DNA from: Ehretia macrophylla
Taxonomy: Eukaryota; Streptophyta; Magnoliopsida; Boraginales; Ehretiaceae
Length of the DNA: 64,000 nt
Assembly: GCA_037974665.1 (NCBI GenBank)
Contig: CM075783.1
Coordinates: 17,454,762 to 17,518,761 of the forward strand
Reading direction: 5' to 3'
Within the stretch, counting starts at the first letter, position 1; each line of letters begins with the position of its first letter. Of this stretch, positions 1 to 9,687 are shown piece by piece. Position numbers and translations under genes: made by a program. The notes beneath the pieces were generated by a model that saw nothing but the letters and a program-made list of their open reading frames with translations, did no database searches and was not told the DNA's origin.

Positions 1-1278
1 GATGGGAAAATCTGGAGATAACAAGTGGGAAGTGCAATTCTGAAATAAATACTTAACTATTCTTTATATCTTAATTTTCTTTCCTTTTAACTTTTCTTCT
101 TCTTTTTTTTTTTTCTTTTCTCTTTGATTTTTCCTTTCTCCTTCTTCGTCCCACTTAGAGGTGACATCTGAGGAGGGCCAATATAGGCCTAGTTCAGCCC
201 AACATACGAAAATTCGAGTCCAACTCAACTCGGTTGATTGTGGGCTCGACTCGTCCCAGTCCATTTGAGCCCAAACCCAGTTCAGCCCAACCCAACTCAA
301 AGCACGACTCAACTCGGAACCCAACCTAACTCGAGCCCAGTACAGGCCCAGCTCAAGCCCAAATAAGGTCCAACTCAAGATCAAATAAGACCAATCTTGA
401 GCCCAACTCGGGCCCAGTACAAATTAAGCACAATTTGAGCTCACTTATTAAAATAAATTAAAATTCTATATTTTATGCATGCAATGCAAGTCGTAGTAAC
501 TATTTTTTTTAAAAAACAAACTAGTAAGTCGTAGTAATTATATTTTTTGACAAACTAATAAGAAAAAGTAGCAAATGTATTTTTTAAGTTAATATTAAAT
601 GACTTGTTATCAAACTTTTTTTTAGGGTACAATTTTTTTTTTTTACAATTTTTATAATTGTGCATATTTTCTATAAATACTTAGTGATAATGCTTTAGTC
701 ACTTAGAGTCTGTTTGGCCTAACTTTAAGACACTTAAAAATACTTTTTAGGAGTTTAAAAGCTCAAACTCACATGTTTGGCCTATTTTTAAAGCACTTTT
801 AAGTAAAAGCCAAATCCCAAAAAAGCAAAAATATAGAAGCTCAAAATCGGAGCTTCTTAGAAAAGGCTTCTGCAAAGCTCTTTTACAAAATGCGGAAAGT
901 TTTTTTTTTATTCTAAAAAATACCCCTTCATATTTTTTTAAAATCCAACAATACCCTTTAAAGTTTTTCATACGTTCATTACCCTAATCTGTCACTCAAG
1001 TCCTCTGTTGTCGGAATCGTACAATTCGATACGATTCAACGAAGAATCAATACGAATCGAATGAGAGAATCGTTAATCAATGTGAATCGTATGTGAATCG
1101 TACCGAATCATACGATTCACTAAATCGTTCCCGATTCAATCGTTTGCGATTCAGACCACACTCACAAACTACACCATATATGATGAAGTTGATGTGATTT
1201 TAGCGTCTATCGGCTCCAGGTGAACTGCTTCAGATTTAAACAAAAAAAAAAGATTGAAATAAGATCAAACTCAATGAA

Positions 1279-1572
1279 ATGAAGCTATATTTGTATGTTA
1301 CTATTTGTTATGTTTTTTTTTTTTTGTAATTTTACCTTGGATAGCAATATTCATGTCAGTCGACACATTGACTGTATCACAGTCTATTCTTTCTAATGAG
1401 ACCTTAATATCAGTAAACAAGGTGTTCCAGCTAGGGTTCTTCAGTCCTGGCAATTCCAAAAAGCTCTATTTGGGCATATGGTTCAATATCAACCCAAATC
1501 AAATCGTGTGGATCGCGAACAGACGAACTCCACTCAATAATATTTCTGGTGTTGTTAGAATTGGAAATGATG
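1279..1572 (+). pseudogene. G-type lectin S-receptor-like kinase, 5' fragment
   Basis: The reading frame from about 1305 gives a hydrophobic leader and then DTLTVSQSILSNETLISV, FQLGFFSPGNSKKLYLGIWF and QIVWIANRRTPLNNISG. This is the start of the B-lectin domain of S-domain receptor-like kinases, which are plasma-membrane receptors with an extracellular lectin region. An ATG at 1279 begins a leader-like peptide in another frame. The frame would have to change across the T-run at 1312-1325 to reach the lectin frame, so the copy is probably frameshifted there. Homology stops after RIGNDG near 1572, where antisense vicilin sequence begins. Only about 75 lectin-domain residues are present, and the PAN, transmembrane and kinase parts are absent. 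Confidence 0.8.
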
Positions 1573-2070
1573 GTGCACCAGATGATGAAGATGATGGCAA
1601 AATAATAGACTCACGCTGAGCATTGATTATATTCCTAAGCCTTTCCTCACTGACTCCATATGCAGCTGCCATTTCAAGTCCCCACATGGTTTCCAGGAGT
1701 GAGCTTGCCCTTACTAAGAACTGTGGCCGGTTCTTGTGCACCAAGGTTGTGAAACCGAAGAACTCAAAGGAGCCAGATGTTGATGCAATTTGGCACAATG
1801 GGAAGTAGCGTGGCACCCAAAAGACAATGCCTTGGTGAACTTTCGCCCTCATCGCCAGTGTTCCGTTAGGATATACTATCTGGATGGTACCAGTTCCTCT
1901 CAACACAATACCGTACTCTATTGCTGTTGGATTGATATGTGGTGCCATCATTGATCCCTACATTGAACAAGCAATGCAATGATGTTTTAATACTTGTTTA
2001 CACATAAATGATGATGACAGATTCTGAATTGCATTACAAATTATGAAATTTAAGCAGATGAAAGATGTTT
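1565..2070 (-). pseudogene. Vicilin-like cupin fragment (captured, antisense)
   Basis: Read on the minus strand from about 1957 the peptide is GSMMAPHINPTAIEYGIVL, GTGTIQIVYPNGTLAMRA, VFWVPRYFPLCQIAST, FFGFTTLVHKNRPQFLV, then AAYGVSEERLRNIINAQRE. This matches the second cupin barrel of vicilin-like seed proteins. On the minus strand the coding part is preceded by TTGCTTGTTCAATGTAG, a good 3' splice site, and 1958-2070 reads as intron. The fragment was therefore copied from genomic DNA, not from mRNA. It lies antisense inside the S-domain exon. About 130 codons are open, so it is not heavily decayed. It lacks the first cupin and any promoter that I can recognise. Confidence 0.8.
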
Positions 2071-2211
2071 ACTCTTCTGGACAAAACAGAAAGGATCGTC
2101 TGGTCTTCCAGCATCCAGATTAATATGTCATCAAAGCGTAGCACTGTCGCGCAACTTTTAGACTCTGGAAATCTTGTTTTGAGAGACGGCAAAATTGTTG
2201 CAAGATAGTGA
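2071..2211 (+). pseudogene. S-domain lectin fragment, continuation
   Basis: The frame starting at 2074 reads LLDKTERIVWSSSIQI, STVAQLLDSGNLVLRDGK. This is the segment that follows RIGNDG in S-domain receptor-like kinases. The vicilin piece thus sits exactly between two adjoining parts of one lectin exon. A stop follows soon after the lectin segment, and no further receptor sequence is seen before the subterminal hAT repeats. Confidence 0.75.
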
Positions 2212-3479
2212 TTATTAGAAAAGTAAAAAAAACATATATTAATATTCATTTAAAAGAAGAATTTCAACTAAAAACTATTAATAGAAATATAATATATCAA
2301 ATTAATCTAGTTTTAAATTTGTAACCAAATCGATACGATTCACGATTCGATATGATTCACGAATTAAAAAAATGACATTTCGATTCACGATACAGTTCAC
2401 GATTCGACAACTATGCTTAAGTCGTTGTCTCTCATATTTTAACATTTTTGTCTTCCAAAGAAGAAGAACATACTAGTAAAAAAGATCAAATTATCATCCT
2501 TCTCCCTTTGAGGTACGCCCCACATTGCTTCTTTTAGTACTTGAAAATTGTATTATATTGTGTTGTATTTGAAAATCTCTTGAATTAGTTTTGTAGACTT
2601 TTGTGTGTGTATATATATATATATATATATACTATTGTTATTCAGATTATTACTTTCTTTTCGTTTTATGTGTGTGTGTGTGTCAATTATTCAGATTATG
2701 ATGTATGGTAAAGTTAACTATTGAATTCGTTCTTTGTATGTTTAGTGTCAGTGTTTCTCAATAAGCAACATGGATGGGACCTGTTTGTTTTAGAGAGCAC
2801 TTCACTAATGTAGGAAAGGAGGATAAAAATCCATGTACTATGATCTGCAACTATTAGAATGAAGGTCTTCTGCTTTTTAATTTCTCCAACGCTCAAATTT
2901 ATGTGGTTAAAGGATGTTCAATTGTAAGCAATAATTGCAAGTATCATACAAATTATGCGTCCAGCTAATCGTCGAAATACTAAAGATCATACAGTTTACA
3001 AGTAGCATGCAAAAAAATTTATTCTATCCTGTTACCTTGTTATATAGAGGTGGAAATTTATTTGTATAAACAAAAGGAATGATGATTTCCTAATTGCAAA
3101 ATAAAAACTTTTGTTTTTTATCTCAAATATGTAGGATCCAAAACTCTTTTAATATTATTTTTCTATTTGGTGTTAGGTGTCTTTTTCTATGGTGAAGCCA
3201 TTTTTTTCTTTGCAATTAGTGAAACAGTTTAATAGATTCAACTTTGTCCTTTTCGATATTTTAGAACCCACAACACTTTTATAGTAACAGGCCAAACAAG
3301 TTCACAGACAGTAAATAATACTTTTGACATGATAAGACCAAACAATCAATAACTTTTATTCAACAGCACTTTAACGAAAACTCTAGGCTGAAGCATGTAG
3401 AAATGGCTTAGTTGTGGAACGAAGAAATCGAACTATTGTAGAAATGACTTGATGCATGTTGAAAGGTATTGACCTACCT

Positions 3480-3790
3480 GGCACATTCTATAGGCTGAAG
3501 CAGTCAACACAGCAGTATACATCCTCAATCGGTGCTCAACCAGGGCACTCAATGATAAGACTCCTAATGAGGATTATTATGGTACGAAACTTTCTGTGTC
3601 ACATTTAAGAAAATTTGGGTGTGAGTGTTTTGTACACGTTCCAAATGAAAATAGAAAGAAATTGGATGACAAGAGCAAGAAGGGCTTTTTCTTGGGATAA
3701 AGTGAAGAGTCTAAAGCATACAAATTATATTATGTAGAGGCTAAGAAGGTGATCATAAGCCGAGATGTAGTACATATTGTACAACATGTT
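3480..3790 (+). mobile_element. Ty1/copia integrase-region fragment
   Basis: Translated pieces AVYILNRCSTRALNDKTP, SVSHLRKFGCECFVHVP, KKLDDKSKKGFFLG and ESKAYKLYYVEAKKVIISRD match the C-terminal part of copia integrase. It is an old broken fragment with more than one break. No LTR, primer site or reverse transcriptase is seen next to it. Its left edge is close to the point where duplicated block A ends, so it may mark the breakpoint. Confidence 0.75.
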
Positions 3791-3935
3791 TGACACTTTT
3801 ATTAAGGAATCTCGTGATAGGGACAACCTGTTTGACACTCTATGATGAAAGGGCTTTCCTTTCATTTGGAGTGAAAGGAAATAAGGAATCTCATTCACAG
3901 TGGTACAACCTGTTTGACACTTTTATTAAGATTGA
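3781..3935. repeat. Three short direct repeats
   Basis: ACAACCTGTTTGACACT occurs at 3823-3839 and 3905-3921, with a one-base variant at 3781-3797. Two of the three are followed by TTTTATTAAG. The spacing is irregular (about 42 and 82 bp), so this is not a regular tandem array. It links the copia fragment to the 3' flank of the DC1 remnant. Confidence 0.7.
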
Positions 3936-4097
3936 TAATTAATAAGTACATATTGTGACTCAGGAAAAAAAATACAATAAAGGACAATAATATTCTACAA
4001 TATTAATCAATTTCGTGATTTTTCAGATCATTCATTATACATTGAGAAAAAAAGAAAAAGAAAGAAAGTTCATTCATTATACATTAGATCAGATTCA

Positions 4098-4691
4098 TTA
4101 ACATTTCATCTGAAAGGATTCTGCGATAATGTTTTTCCTAAGTGGACTCCTTGGGACTGGAATAGACAATTTCTCGAACACATGGCCTGCAGAGGTTAAA
4201 ATAGCAAGGTTCACATTCAAAGGCATCTCGTATCCTTCCAAATCATCACCACATTTGTCATAACAAAATTTATATTTAACTTCCCTCACATAGGTGAGAG
4301 GATGTGGGTGATACTCATCAATTTGAAGCTTACCCCCAAACTTCATTTTAAGAGCCTTTCCAAGTCTAGGAATGCATTTAAGATGAAAGGAATTGTCGCA
4401 TTCACGACAATAATATAACTAGTACTTGCGATGGATTTCTTCTTCACAAATGTCACAAATAAATTCATCAGGATGATAATAAAAGGGTGGAAAGCTCAGT
4501 ATGAGTGGGTGTTTATCCCATCTTTGTCTTACAATGCGAGGTAACATTGTGCATTGCATTGCCAAATTGTATTCACAAGTCTTGCAACTGAAGAACATTT
4601 CTGTATGGTTGTAATTACAGGCGTTCCATAACAGCTTCTGTGGAGATTCGATTCGAACAAGGAGGTGATTTTTACTTCTCGTGTCCACCAA
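4098..4691 (-). pseudogene. DC1-domain protein, C-terminal remnant
   Basis: Minus-strand translation gives KLLWNACNYNHTEMFFSC, KTCEYNLAMQCTMLPRIV, DEFICDICEEEIHRKY, then LYYCRECDNSFHLKCIPRLG and KFGGKLQIDEYHPHPLTYV, YDKCGDDLEGYEM. These are the Cys/His-rich DC1 (C1-like) zinc-binding repeats of a large plant family of mostly uncharacterised proteins. Both halves share one frame, interrupted by an in-frame TAG at 4419-4421 where the family usually has Trp (KYW). After YEM the zinc ligands of the last repeat are lost. No ATG of its own is present, so it looks like the 3' end of a longer gene. That gene may be the one whose N-terminal part is at 8601-9290. AT-rich sequence at 3930-4097 resembles the 3' flank of the DC1 remnant near 26.6 kb. 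Confidence 0.8.
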
Positions 4692-4800
4692 GTGATACCA
4701 ATTAAGTACATGATTCTTACTTTTCTTGTTGATGAAGTGATACCAAGTGTATAATTCTTACTTTCCGCATTGATTAAGTGATACCAAGATAGTAACCTGT
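4690..4800. repeat. Tandem repeat, three units of 41-45 bp
   Basis: Units begin with AAGTGATACCAA at about 4690, 4735 and 4776, each followed by a variant of GTATAATTCTTACTTTTC. One edge overlaps the DC1 coding remnant, so the array seems to have grown from the coding sequence itself. Confidence 0.7.
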
Positions 4801-4834
4801 TATTGAGCAAAATACTTTTAAGTGGTGAACTCAT

Positions 4835-6184
4835 TTGGAATTATTCAATCGTACAATTCAAAGCAAAAGCTGGAAGAATGGGTAAGACAGAAGAATGAAA
4901 TCTCTTTTTTTTTTTCTTATATTTTTTTTTGGTTTGAGGAAGGCTAAATCAATTTGATTTTTCTATAATTTCATTATCTACAATTTCACGCAATAACATC
5001 CTGATTAGTGTTATCTGTCTCCAACTATCATCTATGGATTACATTATCTTACTAAACCAACTTTTTAACTATGGTTAAAAAATATTAAATACCAATAATA
5101 AACTACTATATTTAACAAAATAAATATGAAAGCCATATAATTTTCAAAAAAAAAAAAAAACAAAAAAGAAAGCAAGATGTACAATTCTGTTCCAACTTCA
5201 CCATTGAAACTTTTTTTTTTTTTAAAAAAAAAAAGCTCGCCATGGTTTAGAACATACAATTCCTAAATAAAAAATAAAAAAATATATCAAATGACCACTT
5301 TTTTGGCATGTGCTTTAATTGTAGGCAAAATGCACAATATATCTAGTGTCAACCTCACACAACAATGGCGAAGATGGCTGAATTAAGTTGAGTTGAAGTT
5401 TTCTTCTTTAATTTTCTTCTTAATTGAAGCTTCAATAGTTCTGACCAAAAATAAAAAATAAAATAAAAGAAAAGCTTGAATGGTGAAGTTGGAGCAGAAT
5501 CGTATGTCTTATTTAATATATATATATATTTGAGAACGTATGTTCTTTGGAGCAGAATGGTTTTCTTTTTCTCTTTCCGGAATTATATGGCTTCCATATC
5601 TGTAATGCTAAATATGGTAGTTAGTTTTGGTATTTAATACTTCCTAACCACAGTTGGAATGCTAAACTAGCACGATGAATATTGCATGGAATTAATGATA
5701 ATACAATTGTAGAGGAGCCAAATCTGGTTTAAAGCAGGTTATTCGACAATCTTTTTGGAGAAGTTTTTGTTATTTTTCTCTTTTTGGTGACACGGAGCCT
5801 AAAAAACTACCCAGCAATGAGATAAAATTTGAAGATGATGAATCAAGGATCACAAAGAGCCATGGCCGTTCACATTACACTTAAAGTGGACGGCCAGAAA
5901 CAACAGAAAAGATTATGATCAGAGCTTCAAGCCATTTTTTACATCATATCGACAAGGCTGCTAGCTTTTGAAAAATATCACTGCAAGTAAAGATAAAAGT
6001 AAAAATTAAAAAAAAAAACTTTTGGAATTAGACGGGTGTACTCAATAATTATATTATTAGAATATACACTTGTTGCGAATCGAAAAATTATAAAATTCTA
6101 AACTACTTTATAAGATTTTGAATTACTCCACGTAACACGTATTAGTTTTAGGATAGAATTACCGTGATTCTTAATTAACAGATA
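4835..6184. other. AT-rich stretch, no gene recognised
   Basis: No coding match is seen on either strand. It holds A and T runs (5141-5165, 5211-5234) and a short inverted repeat at 5864-5897 (GGCCGTTCAC against GTGGACGGCC, 12-14 bp loop). It lies between pieces that look like parts of one DC1 gene and may include old intron, linker or inserted DNA. Confidence 0.4.
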
Positions 6185-6498
6185 TCACAATACAGTAAAG
6201 CCAAGCGTAATTCTATAAAACAAATCTGCTTGAGAGAGAAAGTGGGTCATGAGAAGGGGAGCTTTCTTGAAATATCCAAGGGAACATATTATTATTATCA
6301 CATAAGAAGTACGTACATTGAAATAGTATTTGAGCACTTTAGGATGTTGTAGTCTAAGCCAGTTGGAACTCTTTTGTTGCACATTTTACACTTTAATCTT
6401 ATTTGGTATCCATGACTGAGGAATAGATGGAACACATGTCTGCTGTTGCATGCGCTAATGTTAGTTGATAGCTCGATGTAAGCTATGGTTTGCATCAA
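6185..6498 (-). pseudogene. Possible DC1-domain fragment
   Basis: Minus-strand pieces HVFHLFLSHGYQIRLKCK, MCNKRVPTGLDYNILKCSN and, in another frame, PWIFQESSPSHDPLSLSS have the spacing of a decayed DC1 repeat: HPL, then CxxC, then YxCxxC. It lies on the same strand as, and between, the clear DC1 N-terminal and C-terminal remnants. It may be the middle of the same gene. The frame is broken and several zinc ligands are missing, so the call is tentative. Confidence 0.45.
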
Positions 6499-6540
6499 AG
6501 ACGACTACATATTTCACAGACTGTTAGTATTAATGTGAGC

Positions 6541-6756
6541 ACATAAGAAATTATTGATTGGACTATATATAATTTCTCTTCTTGTGTTTTCTGATCTAAT
6601 GTTAAGTTGTTGGCTAAGTAATATTCTTGATGGGTTGTATATTGTTGCACATAAGAAATTATTGATTGGAGTACATATAATTTCTCTTCTCTTGTGTTTT
6701 CTATCTAATGTTAAGTTGTTGGCAAAGTAAAATTCTTTGATCGTCTATATACTGTT
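6541..6756. repeat. 108-bp tandem duplication
   Basis: ACATAAGAAATTATTGATTG starts at 6541 and again at 6649. The units share nearly all of their length, including GTTAAGTTGTTGGC, with a few substitutions and small indels. No coding sequence is seen in it. Confidence 0.8.
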
Positions 6757-7459
6757 GCCTTAAAGAACTCATATGATATAGCTATTTTCCTTATATGAAA
6801 TATCAAATATGCTTCTTGGATATTTGATGGTTATTCTTTATTATCTTTCTCGTATCAACTTCCTAATAACATTAATATTGTTCTTAAATCTTTTCATCAT
6901 CAATGAATACTTTTATGTCGTGTATATGCTATGGATAATCCTTCTCATTGCATTTGTCAGAACTTTTGTGCTTATATTGATAACAAATAGTTCAATTGTA
7001 TTGTAAAATATTTCATAACATTCAAGTGCAAAATTGAGCAATTTTTATTATTTGGCCAAGACATAAACAAGTTGCATTCCTCTTTCATTCTCCACACTTG
7101 CTTGGTGCTCATTTGTGATCTTCAATTTTATTTCATTTTCGGAATAGTTTCTTCCATTTTCGACAATTATGAGCTCATAAAAAAAAAGAGAAAAATCTAA
7201 AAAAAAAATACATATGCTAGTTCTTTGGAGAACTCGTTCATTTAAAAAGGTAACTTATTACTAACAAGAATTAGTCCTTTGAAATACACACTTGTTAAAA
7301 AAACATTTATAGTATAACTACCCTTTAGATTTCTTAACTTCATCCTTCCAACATGGATATTGGCGGTTCTCTTGCAAATGCAACACTTTTGTTTATGTAA
7401 CTCAAATCAAATAAAAGGCAAATCTATCAAATTTGATCAACCAGTAACGAGTAATCCTA
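6757..7459. other. AT-rich stretch, no gene recognised
   Basis: A short hydrophobic frame at 6809-7006 is explained by AT-rich composition. Nothing matches a family I know. The right part may be decayed interior of the neighbouring gypsy remnant, but no motif supports that. Confidence 0.35.
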
Positions 7460-8329
7460 ATATGGGCGAATTTAGTTAAGGAGATGCAAAAAGTAGAACT
7501 TTAAGATCTCGACTTAAGATTTTGGGGTGTTTCCCAACGAATTTCTGTCTGAATTTTTGTAGGATCCATTGCGAGATCCGTTGAAGAAAATTATATGCCC
7601 CACATATTCAATTTGACATTTTCCGAAAGTGCACTTGGACTATTTGGCAAAGAATTGATGTGTTAGGAGGATGTGGAGTACTTGCACAAGATGTTGAAGA
7701 TGTGGCTAGATGTATAGACGAGGATGTCATCAAAGAAGGCCAAAATACACTTTTGAAGCAAAGGCATGAATGTATCATTCATCATTGATTGAAATTTAGA
7801 TGGAGCGTTACTTAATCGAATGAAATCACTAAGAACTCATAACGGCCGCATAAGTCCTAAAAGCAGTTTTATGAGTATCTTGTGGTTTCACACAGGTTTG
7901 GTGGTAACTGGATCGAATGTCAAGCTTAGAAAAGAATTGAGCACCATGTAGTTCATCAAGCAATTCATCGACCATGGGGATAGGAAATCGATCCTTAACG
8001 ATCACGACATTAAGACTTCTTTTTAACAAGCAATACCAGTGATGAGAAAGGGATCAACTGGGTCTAATGATGCCATCAGTATCTGAATATGAAGGCGAAG
8101 GTATGGATCCTTTAGGTGCATTGGGATTGACGGATTTTTCGTTTGGATTGCTTGGACAATCTTCCATAACATTGCTGTAACGTGGCAGTGATGTAACAAT
8201 GCAAAAATGTTGCCGAACAGATTATGAATGTTGAGGTGGAGAGGATGATGTGTTGCTTGATTTGTTGATAGCAGCGAAGAAAATAATGATAAAGACGAGA
8301 TGCAAGCAACTCGGGTTACCGAGACGGTA

Positions 8330-8341
8330 GCTCTGATACCA
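8330..8341 (-). other. Primer-binding site (initiator tRNA-Met type)
   Basis: On the minus strand TGGTATCAGAGC follows the LTR immediately, as in many plant LTR elements primed by initiator tRNA-Met. Confidence 0.8.
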
Positions 8342-8600
8342 TGTTGTTGGATTAGAAAAAGATGCAAAGAGAAGAGATGAACAAAAGAGAATTAAAGTAC
8401 ATCTTGATTGTATTTGATGTTTTTGTTGTGACATGTGTTCTGTTTACAAATTAAGAGGGTGTTTATATATATATATAGGCTAACTTGAAGTTACTTACCT
8501 TAGTGCTTATAAGTTTACACACATGAGAGATACTAGTGATTCTAACACTAGCACCTAATTACATTATAATCATTAAGGATATATGCTATATTCTAATACA
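8342..8600 (-). repeat. LTR of the gypsy remnant
   Basis: A 259-bp TG...CA unit directly adjoining the primer-binding site. It contains an AT-rich TATA-like run at 8466-8480 and ends at the DC1 coding sequence. CTTGA (8601-8605) would be the target-site copy, but its partner was not found. Confidence 0.7.
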
Positions 8601-9290
8601 CTTGAGATGGACAAAGTATCTACAAGAACCATAATAGTAAACCCAATTCTTTTTGTATAGTCTTTTACAACAAACATCACAATTTTTTTTCCCGTCACGT
8701 CGGTATTCTTCTGGATAACAATAAGCTAAGAAGAGAGGGTGAGGATGGTCCTTGTACACCAAGGTGCTTGGAAGTGATCCACAAGTCTTGTGGATCCAGA
8801 ATGAGCATTTAGTGCAACAATACGACTCATCTTCCTCTTTAATGTCGCAAGCATCACACTTAAATAAAGCACTTTTTTGCTGGAGTCTTAGGGGGTGCAC
8901 ATGGCCGGTGTGTTTGTAAGTACCGAAAGGGCTAGTTTGTTGCAATATGGTCCATGGAGCACATAAAACACCTGCATCAAACTCACACATGGAACAGTGA
9001 TAGGTGAAACCTTTCCATGCTTTTAGACAAATATTGCATATACACCCTGATGACAAATAAGGCGACTCGTCAAAGAGTTGAAGTGGGTGTTCTGGATGCA
9101 TTGGATGCTTAATCTCTAATGGTAATTCTGCACAGGATTTATGGAGAAAGACTTTACATTCGCTGCAACAAAAGGTTAAACCCAAGACTGGTTGTTGGCA
9201 ACCGTAACAAACATCATTGACGCTATGATCTTCTTGGAATTCCTTGAGGGCAAGCGGATGCTTCTCATGGCTAAAATGATTGATCTCCAT
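8586..9290 (-). CDS. DC1-domain protein, N-terminal part, cut by an LTR
   Basis: An open frame of 234 residues starts at an ATG at 9290. It holds four Cys/His-rich DC1 repeats: CYGCQQPVLGLTFCCSEC with FLHKSC (about residues 28-53), ICNICLKAWKGFTYHC (about 83-98), CDACDIKEEDESYCCTKC with WIHKTC (about 142-170), and CDVCCKRLYKKNWVYY with FVHLKC (about 205-231). The repeats bind zinc; family members are often 500-700 residues long and their roles are mostly unknown. From 8600 down the frame enters the LTR, and only IRI and a stop are added. The C-terminal repeats expected of a full protein are missing here but resemble those at 4098-4691. One zinc ligand of repeat four looks replaced (YYYGSC where YYC is usual). 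The frame has no other stop, so a short protein could be made, but a pseudogene is more likely. Confidence 0.75.
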   Translation of the reverse strand: MEINHFSHEKHPLALKEFQEDHSVNDVCYGCQQPVLGLTFCCSECKVFLHKSCAELPLEIKHPMHPEHPLQLFDESPYLSSGCICNICLKAWKGFTYHCSMCEFDAGVLCAPWTILQQTSPFGTYKHTGHVHPLRLQQKSALFKCDACDIKEEDESYCCTKCSFWIHKTCGSLPSTLVYKDHPHPLFLAYCYPEEYRRDGKKNCDVCCKRLYKKNWVYYYGSCRYFVHLKCIRI

Positions 9291-9687
9291 TCTCTCTCGT
9301 TCTCTATTTTCACTGTTTTCCTTTCTCGCAATTCAAATGCTGAGAATGCAAGCTTATGAGAGTAATGACCCTAAATATAATATAATAGATGAAAGCCAAA
9401 TGCAAAATGTGGGAGAGAATAAGCGAATAATTTTAAGTGTTCACAAAGTGATGCGAGATCTTACTTTTCTTCAGCCATCGATAAGAATCCTTACATTTCG
9501 TGAATACCAAGTAGCAATAATTATTGCCTCTGCACTAAGTTAACTCGCCGCAAAAGCTAGAAAAATGGGTTATGGAGGAGAATGAGCCATAATAAAATAA
9601 AAATTGTTTAGTTGTACTTTGCATTGGCCACGTAGATAAATAATTAAAAGACCTTAGTAGCACCTGGTAGTTGCCAACTAGATGCCA
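9291..9687. other. Upstream region of the DC1 gene
   Basis: This is the 5' flank of the minus-strand DC1 frame. It has a CT-rich tract next to the start (9291-9330) and an AATATAATATAATAG stretch near 9373-9388 that could supply a TATA element for the minus strand. A plus-strand frame at 9280-9543 overlaps it and matches nothing I know. The promoter reading is inference. Confidence 0.35.

Larger units (their letters stand above)
1003..2415. mobile_element. Non-autonomous hAT element carrying captured gene fragments
   Basis: The ends are near-inverted: CTCTGTTGTCG at the left, and CATAGTTGTCG read inward from the right. They are flanked by 8-bp direct repeats, CTCAAGTC (995-1002) and CTTAAGTC (2416-2423). 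The paralogous block has a clean empty site with a single CTCAAGTC at 10763-10770. Subterminal regions (1012-1150 and 2325-2410) hold more than a dozen copies of GAATCG/CGATTC-like motifs, typical of hAT transposase-binding arrays. The interior holds an S-domain receptor-kinase fragment split by an antisense vicilin-like fragment. No transposase is present, so movement would have needed an enzyme from elsewhere. In structure it is a Pack-type element; the exact subfamily is not known to me. Confidence 0.85.
1..3385. repeat. Duplicated block, copy A
   Basis: This block matches 9688-11780 in the same orientation. The match starts at the window edge, so the true left end may lie outside. The two copies share an AT-rich flank, a stretch of degenerate GCCCAACTC-type repeats, and a Harbinger-like element. 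Copy A is longer because a 1.4-kb hAT element (1003-2415) is inserted in it. The match stops at about 3385, where copy A passes into Ty1/copia-like sequence while copy B continues to the right end of its Harbinger-like element. Seen by eye, not by alignment. Confidence 0.85.
156..3385 (+). mobile_element. hAT-like element, left part only (copy A)
   Basis: The left end TAGAGGTGACATC at 156 matches the left end of the complete relative at 9853-14297, and the flanking bases are similar. No right end is present because the block is cut near 3385. It is non-autonomous, with no transposase coding seen. A Harbinger-like element is nested from 706 onward, and a second hAT is nested inside that at 1003-2415. 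Confidence 0.6.
706..3385. mobile_element. PIF/Harbinger-like element, truncated (copy A)
   Basis: The left end GAGTCTGTTTGGCC follows a TTA triplet at 703-705, as expected for a PIF/Harbinger (Tourist-like) target site. The right terminal repeat seen in copy B at 11790-11809 is missing because the block breaks at about 3385. A (TG)n(TA)n run lies near 2602-2632 and a (TG)n run near 2670. No coding capacity is visible. Confidence 0.55.
7460..8600 (-). mobile_element. Ty3/gypsy remnant with one LTR
   Basis: On the minus strand it shows one LTR, a primer-binding site and a reverse-transcriptase region with KDRFPIPMVDELLDELHG, FFSKLDIRSSYHQ and AFFDDILVYTSSH. It is broken and old, with several breaks, and much of a full element is not visible. 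No second LTR was found on the left. It abuts the DC1 N-terminal coding part at 8601, which it appears to cut. Confidence 0.75.

Noticed and set aside
1623-1808. Plus-strand frame opposite the vicilin fragment
   Set aside because: Antisense shadow of the cupin coding sequence.
6809-7006. A 65-residue hydrophobic plus-strand frame resembling a membrane protein
   Set aside because: Composition of AT-rich DNA gives Leu/Ile/Phe/Tyr-rich frames. No family match, no supporting signals around it.
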